Shown here: piece after piece, positions 58,306-64,000 of the stretch
Numbering within the stretch: position 1 is the first letter of the stretch
Layout: each line of letters starts with the position of its first letter
Program-made: the position numbers and the translations under genes
Notes under the pieces: generated by a model
Databases searched by the model: none
Seen by the model: the letters and a program-made list of their open reading frames with translations, nothing else
Told to the model about the DNA's origin: nothing
Assembly: GCF_004342625.1 (NCBI RefSeq)
Contig: NZ_SMAH01000004.1
Coordinates: 144,070 to 208,069, forward strand
Length of the DNA stretch: 64,000 bases
Source: Tepidimonas ignava
GTDB lineage: Bacteria; Pseudomonadota; Gammaproteobacteria; Burkholderiales; Burkholderiaceae_C
Direction: 5' to 3'

Positions 58306-59561
58306 GGAAGCGTGCTCTCGGAATTGGGAGTGTGAATTGCCCTAACGTGCACCCGACAAGGCAGGCGCACGGCGCCCACGGCGCTGGCGGCGGGCTCGAC
58401 GACGGTGATGCGCACGCAGTGAAAGGCCCATAAGAAAACCCTTTGGGTGAAGTCATGCGCGTCGTGCACCGCCAAAGTGAGGGTGTATTCCCCTGCACCC
58501 AGCAGCAAGTCCACCTCCATGCTTACCCTAAGAGTTTGGCCGGGCTGAAAGTTCAACGGCTGGCCGCGCATGGCGGTGTGGGTGCCAAACAGATCCAGCC
58601 CCATGGCGGTGTGCACCATCAACCCCAGCGTGAGCCCGTGCACGGCTTGCTGCGACTGCAAATCAACGTCGAGCCGCAGGGTTTGTCCGCTGACGAGCAC
58701 GCACTCACGCACGGGCTGCCCGTTGAGGCAGAGTTGCTTCATCTGCACAGCCGCGCTGTGCGCCGGACTGACACCACCGTCCCCCGGCGCAACGGCCCCG
58801 CCCCCCTGCAGCAGCGAAGCCACGTAGGCATCGGCCGCGGTTTTGGGGTCGGCGTCGATCAAAACGCGGCCCCGCTGCAACACAATGGCCCGCTGGCACA
58901 AGCTTTTGACGCTGTTGAGGTCGTGCGAGACAAACAGCAGGGCATCCCCTTGGCTGAGCCGCTCGCGCAGCGCAGCCAGGCATTTGGCCTGAAAGGCCAG
59001 GTCGCCCACGGCCAGCGCTTCGTCGATGATGAGCAGCGGGGCGGGTGTGTGGATGGCGATGGCAAAGGCCAGGCGCAGCAACATGCCACTGGAGTACGCA
59101 CGCACAGGCTCGTCGATGGCTGGGCCGAGTTCAGCAAAGTCCACAATCCGCTGCCAGTTGACACGGAGGGTCTGCTCGTCCATCCCCCACAGCGCGGCTT
59201 GCATACGCAAGTTCTCCCGCCCTGTGGCATGGGGGTCAAACCCAGCCCCCAGCTCCAGGATGGCACAGACGCGCTCGGGCGCGTGCACAACGCCAGCATC
59301 GGGCACCAGCACGCCGGCAATGAGCTTGAGCAACGTCGACTTGCCGCTGCCGTTGCGGCCAATGATGCCAACCGCCTCGCCCGGGTGAACCTGCAACGAC
59401 ACGCCGTCGAGCACCACCTTGTCGCCCGCGGCAGGGCCGCCCCGCCCCGCCGAGAAACCCAGTAAGCGCGCCAGTTGCCCCCGCACGGACGGCTGGGTGG
59501 CAAAGGTTTTGCGCACCCCGTGCAGGGCCAAAACGGGCTGCTTGTGCGGCTGGGTGGTCAT
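58296..59561 (-). CDS. wzt: ABC glycan exporter ATPase with carbohydrate-binding domain
   Basis: A 421-residue ABC transporter of the Wzt/TagH type. Nucleotide-binding motifs: Walker [10 protein letters not shown] (68-76), ABC signature [14 protein letters not shown], Walker [13 protein letters not shown]. The C-terminal 150 residues form a beta-rich Wzt-C domain ([20 protein letters not shown]), which in relatives recognises the capped end of the glycan before export. Its partner permease is the next gene upstream. Confidence 0.93.
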   Translation of the reverse strand: MTTQPHKQPVLALHGVRKTFATQPSVRGQLARLLGFSAGRGGPAAGDKVVLDGVSLQVHPGEAVGIIGRNGSGKSTLLKLIAGVLVPDAGVVHAPERVCAILELGAGFDPHATGRENLRMQAALWGMDEQTLRVNWQRIVDFAELGPAIDEPVRAYSSGMLLRLAFAIAIHTPAPLLIIDEALAVGDLAFQAKCLAALRERLSQGDALLFVSHDLNSVKSLCQRAIVLQRGRVLIDADPKTAADAYVASLLQGGGAVAPGDGGVSPAHSAAVQMKQLCLNGQPVRECVLVSGQTLRLDVDLQSQQAVHGLTLGLMVHTAMGLDLFGTHTAMRGQPLNFQPGQTLRVSMEVDLLLGAGEYTLTLAVHDAHDFTQRVFLWAFHCVRITVVEPAASAVGAVRLPCRVHVRAIHTPNSESTLPCP

Positions 59562-59567
59562 TGCGGT

Positions 59568-60362
59568 TTACAGTGCATCCAACACCTGACGGCGGCCATG
59601 GCGCAGCACACGCAGCACCAACCACACATGCAGCACCGCCATCAGCCAGGGCATGGGCGCCGCCCATGGCGGCACCGGCAGCGGCGGCACACCAGACCAC
59701 GCAGACTGCACGGGCGCCATCAGCGCGTACCACGGGTGCCATTGCGCCAACGCGCCCTGCCACGCCGCAGGCACCAGCGACGCCGGGTAAACAATGGGCG
59801 TAAGCCAAAAGCCCACGTTGAGCAGCGGTGGCAGTGCCTGCCGGATGTCCGGCAGGGCCACTGCAAGCAACCCCCAGGCCAAGCCCGATACGTAGCCGAA
59901 AACGATGCACACCGCGCCCAGCCCCAACGTCAGCAGCACTGTACCCAAGCCCGGCGGCCCGTACAACACGGCCGCCGCCACCCACACCAACGCCACGGCC
60001 AGCGCCATGTGCACCCACTGCACAATGGGCACGTACAGACCCAAGGTCGGGATATCGACTTGGTTTTTTTTGATGATGAGCCGCTGCGCAACCAGCACCT
60101 CGCTGGCCTGCAATACCGTGTTTTGAAACGCCTGCCACAGCACCACACCGGGCAAAAAGTACAGGATGTAGGGCACCGTGCCCTGCCCTGAAGCCGCAGC
60201 CGGCAGCTTGTGCGACAGCACCCCCCCCATGACGACTGCCAGCACACCCAGCTGAACGTAGTTGGGCAGCACCGCCCACCAGGCGCCCAGACGGAACTGC
60301 CGGTAGCCCTGCAGCAGCCCTTGCGCCACCAGCAAGCGAGCAAAGCGCCAGCTTACCTGCAT
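59568..60362 (-). CDS. wzm: ABC-2 type glycan exporter permease
   Basis: A six-span ABC-2 permease of about 264 residues. Landmarks: [20 protein letters not shown], the conserved LRQ-like [20 protein letters not shown] and [19 protein letters not shown] prefer the ATG at 60362 ([20 protein letters not shown]), which begins with the amphipathic helix of the family; a start at 60467 would add an odd N-terminus. Ends 6 bp before wzt. Confidence 0.87.
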   Translation of the reverse strand: MQVSWRFARLLVAQGLLQGYRQFRLGAWWAVLPNYVQLGVLAVVMGGVLSHKLPAAASGQGTVPYILYFLPGVVLWQAFQNTVLQASEVLVAQRLIIKKNQVDIPTLGLYVPIVQWVHMALAVALVWVAAAVLYGPPGLGTVLLTLGLGAVCIVFGYVSGLAWGLLAVALPDIRQALPPLLNVGFWLTPIVYPASLVPAAWQGALAQWHPWYALMAPVQSAWSGVPPLPVPPWAAPMPWLMAVLHVWLVLRVLRHGRRQVLDAL

Positions 60363-60553
60363 CCGCCGCAAGGCAGGCCCGGCCAAACCGATCGCAGCCC
60401 AGCCGCGCGCCACGTCACACCCCGCCCACGACGCCGGCTGGCCGCGCACCCGCTGCGCAGCCGCCAACGACGTGCTCGCGCCGAACGGCCCCCCAGCAGG
60501 CCTGTGCTAGCATCGGCGTTTTACCGATTGACACCAACATTGGATATCCCAAA

Positions 60554-61585
60554 ATGAAACGGGCAATTGTAACAGGCATCACCGGACAGGATGGCGCCTA
60601 CCTGGCCCAGTGGTTGCTGAACCAGGGCTACCGGGTGTGGGGCGCGATGCGCCGCAGCGCCTCCAGCAGTTTGTGGCGGCTGCAGGAGCTGGGCATCGAG
60701 CAGCATCCGCACCTGACGCTGACGGAGTTTGACCTGCTGGATCTAAGTTCCGCGCTGCGTCTGGTCGAGCAGGCGCAGCCGGACGAAATCTACAACCTGG
60801 CCGCCCAAAGTTTTGTCGGCACGTCATTCGGACAGCCCCTGCTAACTGCGCAGATCAACGGAATGGGGGCGCTGAATCTGCTGGAAGCGATACGAGTCAT
60901 CAACCCCAAGACACGCTTTTATCAGGCCAGCACCTCCGAAATGTTTGGTAAAGTACAACAGATACCCCAAAGCGAGAGCACACCTTTTTATCCACGCAGC
61001 CCGTACGGCGTTTCTAAATTATTTGCACACTGGGCCACAATCAATTACCGCGAGAGTTACGATATTTTTGCCTGCAGCGGCATTTTGTTCAACCATGAAA
61101 GCCCGCTGCGCGGCCTGGAGTTTGTGACGCGCAAAATCACCGACGGTGTGGCGCGCATCCGTGCCGGCAAGCTGGACTGCCTGGAGCTTGGCAACTTGGA
61201 TGCCAAGCGCGACTGGGGCTACGCGGCCGAGTATGTGGTAGGCATGTGGAAGATGTTGCAGGCCCCACAGCCGGATAGTTACGTGCTGGCCACCGGAACT
61301 TGCCACACCGTGCGTGATTTTGTTCGACTGGCCTTTGCCGCCGCGGGCTACCAGTTGGCGTTTGAGGGCACGGGCGTTGATGAGGTGGGGCGCGAGGCAA
61401 GCAGCGGCAAGGTGTTGGTGAGGGTGAATCCGGCGTTTTTCCGGCCCGCCGAGGTGGACTTGCTGATCGGTGACGCCACGCGGGCCAAGGAACACTTAGG
61501 CTGGCAAGCCACGACGCCGCTGGAAGCGTTGTGCCGCATGATGGTGCAGCGGGATTTGCAGCGCCATGGCGTGCTCGCCGGCTGA
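60554..61585 (+). CDS. gmd: GDP-mannose 4,6-dehydratase
   Basis: A 343-residue SDR-fold enzyme converting GDP-D-mannose to GDP-4-keto-6-deoxymannose, the precursor of GDP-rhamnose and GDP-fucose. Visible: the NAD(P) motif [26 protein letters not shown], catalytic Thr/Glu in [16 protein letters not shown] and YGVSKLFAH (YxxxK), then NHESPLRG and [12 protein letters not shown]. It is divergent from the exporter genes and supplies sugar for the glycan. Length is typical (340-370). Confidence 0.96.
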   Translation: MKRAIVTGITGQDGAYLAQWLLNQGYRVWGAMRRSASSSLWRLQELGIEQHPHLTLTEFDLLDLSSALRLVEQAQPDEIYNLAAQSFVGTSFGQPLLTAQINGMGALNLLEAIRVINPKTRFYQASTSEMFGKVQQIPQSESTPFYPRSPYGVSKLFAHWATINYRESYDIFACSGILFNHESPLRGLEFVTRKITDGVARIRAGKLDCLELGNLDAKRDWGYAAEYVVGMWKMLQAPQPDSYVLATGTCHTVRDFVRLAFAAAGYQLAFEGTGVDEVGREASSGKVLVRVNPAFFRPAEVDLLIGDATRAKEHLGWQATTPLEALCRMMVQRDLQRHGVLAG

Positions 61586-61688
61586 CACGCGGCAAGCAAC
61601 CAACCCTGTTCTACGCACACACAGGCCTGGCTGGCGTGGCGACCAACACCGGCGCCTGAGGGTGACGGGGGCCAGGCACCCGCAGCGC

Positions 61689-62702
61689 CTACGGCGTTGC
61701 TGGCTGGCCAAGGATGGCCGACTGACGCGCGCGGAGGTGGCGCCGCCAGCGCGCCACGGGGCGTTGGGCTACGCGATCCAGCCACCACGCGAGCACCCAC
61801 ACCAAGGCCAAGTAAACCACCCAGCCCGTGGCGTGTGGAAGTTGTTGCAGCGTTGGCCAGGCGGTGGCAATGACAGCGAAGTGGACCAGGAAGACGGGAT
61901 AGGCCCAATCCGCCATGCGATCATCCCATGCCCGCCGGGGCAGGCGCGCCAACACAGCCACGGCGGGCAGCCCCAACACCACCCCACCCAATACCTCCGC
62001 GACAAAGGGCTGCCCCCACCGACCTACAGCAGCGGTCCACAGCCACAACGCCAGCGTGACCAACCACACAAGCCGCAAGGCACGGGCACAACACCCGTTG
62101 GAGCGCTGCAGCGCGTGAAACAGACACGACCCCAGCAGGAATATCCACAAGTTCCCCGGCAACAAGCGGTAACCCCAGGCATCGCTGGGCAACAGGCCAA
62201 GCTGCGCCGTAGCCCCCACAACCCAGGTCAAAACCAGGGCCCCAAGCATGCGGCGGGTGCTGGCCAGCAGCCACGGCGCCAGGAGGTAGAACTGCAGCTC
62301 CAACCCCAACGACCATGCGGGCGGCACAGGCGTGAACGTGTCCAACACCGGCGCGACGGCGGCGAAATTGAGCGGCACCACAAGCAGCGACGCCAACCAC
62401 AACGCGGGCTGCTGCCACCCACTGACGAAGGGACTCGACATTCCGGCCGTGTAAAAAGCGGCCAACCCCAGCAGCCACGCCACGTAGTACGGCGGTAGCA
62501 GCCTAACGGCGCGCTCGGCATAAAACAGGCGTGGCGATGACCAACCGCCCGGATGGGTGTGCAGCATGGCGGCCACCACGTAACCGCTCAGCAACAAAAA
62601 AACCACCACGGCCGGTACGCCGAGGTGGTAGCCGCGCATGCTGACACCAACGTGGCTAAGCGCCACCATGGCGGCAAGAACAAGGCGCAGGGCTCCAAAC
62701 AT
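61689..62702 (-). CDS. Membrane acyltransferase (acyltransferase 3/OafA family)
   Basis: A 337-residue protein with about ten membrane spans. It begins with MFGALRLVLAAMVALSHVGV, carrying the conserved His-Ser region, and has GVPAVVVFLLLSGYVVAAML, FYAERAVRLLPPYYVAWLLG and AWSLGLELQFYLLAPWLLAS. The family O-acetylates or O-acylates surface sugars, so it fits as a decorating enzyme of the nearby glycan. It lies convergent with gmd. Confidence 0.9.
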   Translation of the reverse strand: MFGALRLVLAAMVALSHVGVSMRGYHLGVPAVVVFLLLSGYVVAAMLHTHPGGWSSPRLFYAERAVRLLPPYYVAWLLGLAAFYTAGMSSPFVSGWQQPALWLASLLVVPLNFAAVAPVLDTFTPVPPAWSLGLELQFYLLAPWLLASTRRMLGALVLTWVVGATAQLGLLPSDAWGYRLLPGNLWIFLLGSCLFHALQRSNGCCARALRLVWLVTLALWLWTAAVGRWGQPFVAEVLGGVVLGLPAVAVLARLPRRAWDDRMADWAYPVFLVHFAVIATAWPTLQQLPHATGWVVYLALVWVLAWWLDRVAQRPVARWRRHLRARQSAILGQPATP

Positions 62703-62739
62703 AGGTCAATTGTAAGCCCTGCACAGTAGCGCCTTGCCT

Positions 62740-63931
62740 CTAGTACAAGCTTTTGATCAAGTCAAGCTCCGTGAGCGATTCGGTGCGCACGCCCGCAAAA
62801 ATCGCCACCGGCTGCAACTCGTCAGCGACGACACGGTTGTCGGCGCCGGTATCGTCCTGAAAGCGATACAGCGCCATATCCTGCGTCCCAACGTTGACGA
62901 AGAAATAATGCACTGCCTTGTTGCCGTAGGTTGCATTGTTGCCGTACGCATCAAGAAACGCCGCAACAGTGGCGGTATCGGACTGGGCGACCGAACCACC
63001 CGTAATGACGAAAATGCCCTTACCGTAGTCGTCTTTTGTCCGGGGGGTCTGAGCCGGTGTGAGGTAAGCCTGCGATGGCGAGCTCAAAAACTGGATGTAA
63101 CTTATGATCACTGCACCGGTCCACCAATCATTCTGGCTCGGAACATCCGACCAACCATAATAATACGAAGATGATCCATAAGATTGAAATAGATCTATGC
63201 TAAAAGCATCAACACCAAATTTGAAATCATTGACAACCACCCTCGGGACTTCGCCGTCAACAATGCCAATGCTTATCTTATCAGAAACCTGGACATCCTC
63301 CCTCAAGTTAATCACTACGGGCCCTCGCTGATCATAGATTACCACATAATCTTTCCCTTCGCCCGGCTCAATACCCGTTACCAAAATATTACCATTGTAC
63401 GCCGAGTACGATCGTTCTAAATATATTGAATCATCACCACCACCACCAAACACTTGCGAGCCCAGATAAACTGCTACGCGATCATTACCCGACCCGCCCT
63501 CAATGTAGCTCCCGTAACCCTCGTCATCAATGTGGTCATCACCATCGCCCCCGTAAATAATGTTCGCCCCCGTGCCTCCATAAAGACTATCCTTGCCAGC
63601 CCCGCCGTCAAGGACGTCATCGCCACGCCAGCCATCTATATAATCTTCACCATCATCACCAAATAATCGATCCGGACCGGCGGCGCCGTATATGCTGTCA
63701 GCCCCGCCACCACCTCGGGCAAGGTTAGCAACCACCTCGCCATCCCATCCGTATATCCCGACATACAACATATCAGCACCGAGCCCGCCGTCAATATAGT
63801 CCGAGCCCGCATCACCGTAGATTTTATCGTTACCAGAGCCACCGAGCAGGATATCGTCACCATCTCCACCTTTGATGGTATCATCACCCGCAGCGCCGTC
63901 GATGTAGTCGCCCCTGAAATATTCATAACAT
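62740..63931 (-). CDS. RTX calcium-binding protein, no recognisable start
   Basis: At least 343 residues from an ATG at 63771, with about 50 more in-frame RTX residues upstream (DYIDGAAGDDTIKGGDGDDI LLGGSGNDKIYGDAGSDYI). The repeats run through the first third (GGTGANIIYGGDGDDHID), then a globular C-terminal region (YGKGIFVITGGSVAQSDTAT, YFFVNVGTQDMALYRFQDDT) follows. A TGA at about 63931 closes the frame upstream with no good start codon. So the gene is 5'-truncated, frameshifted near the edge, or uses a rare start. GC falls in this gene. The product is likely exported by type I secretion. Confidence 0.65.
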
Positions 63932-64000
63932 CATGATTTTTCTTGTGTTATTGTCTGTTTGCGAGTACAATTTCCCCCAGATCTGATGTCTGATGCGCCG
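63932..64000. other. AT-rich window end
   Basis: No gene seen. The sequence is AT-rich compared with the rest and may hold the promoter or missing start of the RTX gene. Confidence 0.3.

Noticed and set aside
60528..60533. TTGACA as the -35 box of gmd
   Set aside because: It is only about 20 nt from the start codon, too close for a promoter with a leader, and no -10 fits.

Overview
The window is GC-rich and densely coding, and looks like the chromosome of a betaproteobacterium, probably Burkholderiales. That placement is inferred from codon and GC style, from the DUF4214/RTX surface-layer type proteins and from the phage gene families; no rRNA or tRNA gene is present to confirm it.

Layout. 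(1) 1-4930: a small accessory/defence-like island, all on the minus strand except one small gene: a XRE regulator with a broken ImmA/IrrE metallopeptidase, an unrecognised 274-residue protein, and an AbiEi/AbiEii toxin-antitoxin pair whose toxin frame is broken by an exact 28-bp tandem duplication. (2) 5038-7221: the body of an S-layer-like RTX protein lacking its N-terminal DUF4214 module. (3) About 7220-54334: a 47-kb prophage. Integrase and putative integrase arm sites lie at the left end. The minus strand carries lysis genes, a P2-type contractile tail (D, X, U, T, E/E', FII, FI, fibres, I, J, W, V) and a lambda-type head (capsid E, decoration D, protease/scaffold C-Nu3, portal B, W, TerL, TerS), plus two ParB-domain methyltransferases, a moron cluster and replication genes. 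The plus strand carries the CI/LexA-like repressor and an early recombination operon (annealase-like ATPase, SSB-like protein, Gp157). (4) 51719-54943: a complete DUF4214-RTX S-layer-like gene. (5) 55010-62702: genes for making and exporting a surface glycan: two-domain glycosyltransferase, coiled-coil methyltransferase, Wzt and Wzm ABC exporter, GDP-mannose 4,6-dehydratase, acyltransferase. (6) 62740-63931: a further RTX gene without a visible start.

Main proposal. The prophage seems to sit inside the S-layer-like gene, at the linker between its DUF4214 module and its RTX body. The two S-layer-like reading frames share a near-identical stretch around GTAGTGAGCA (7211-7220 and 54327-54336), homology stops abruptly just beyond it, and both end in the same kind of 3' leader and terminator. 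Joining the right N-terminal part (203 codons) to the left body (727 codons including stop) gives one in-frame 929-residue protein. The simplest reading is that the phage carries its own RTX body and swaps it onto the host N-terminus on integration, a form of lysogenic conversion of the cell surface. This is inference; a simple paralogue duplication is the alternative.

Regulation visible in the sequence: three operators of the form GTTTA-N8-TAAA around the repressor and the early promoters; TGACAT-type iterons inside the replication gene (candidate phage origin); and a lambda pR'-like late promoter followed at once by a strong terminator, next to a gene in the position of antiterminator Q.
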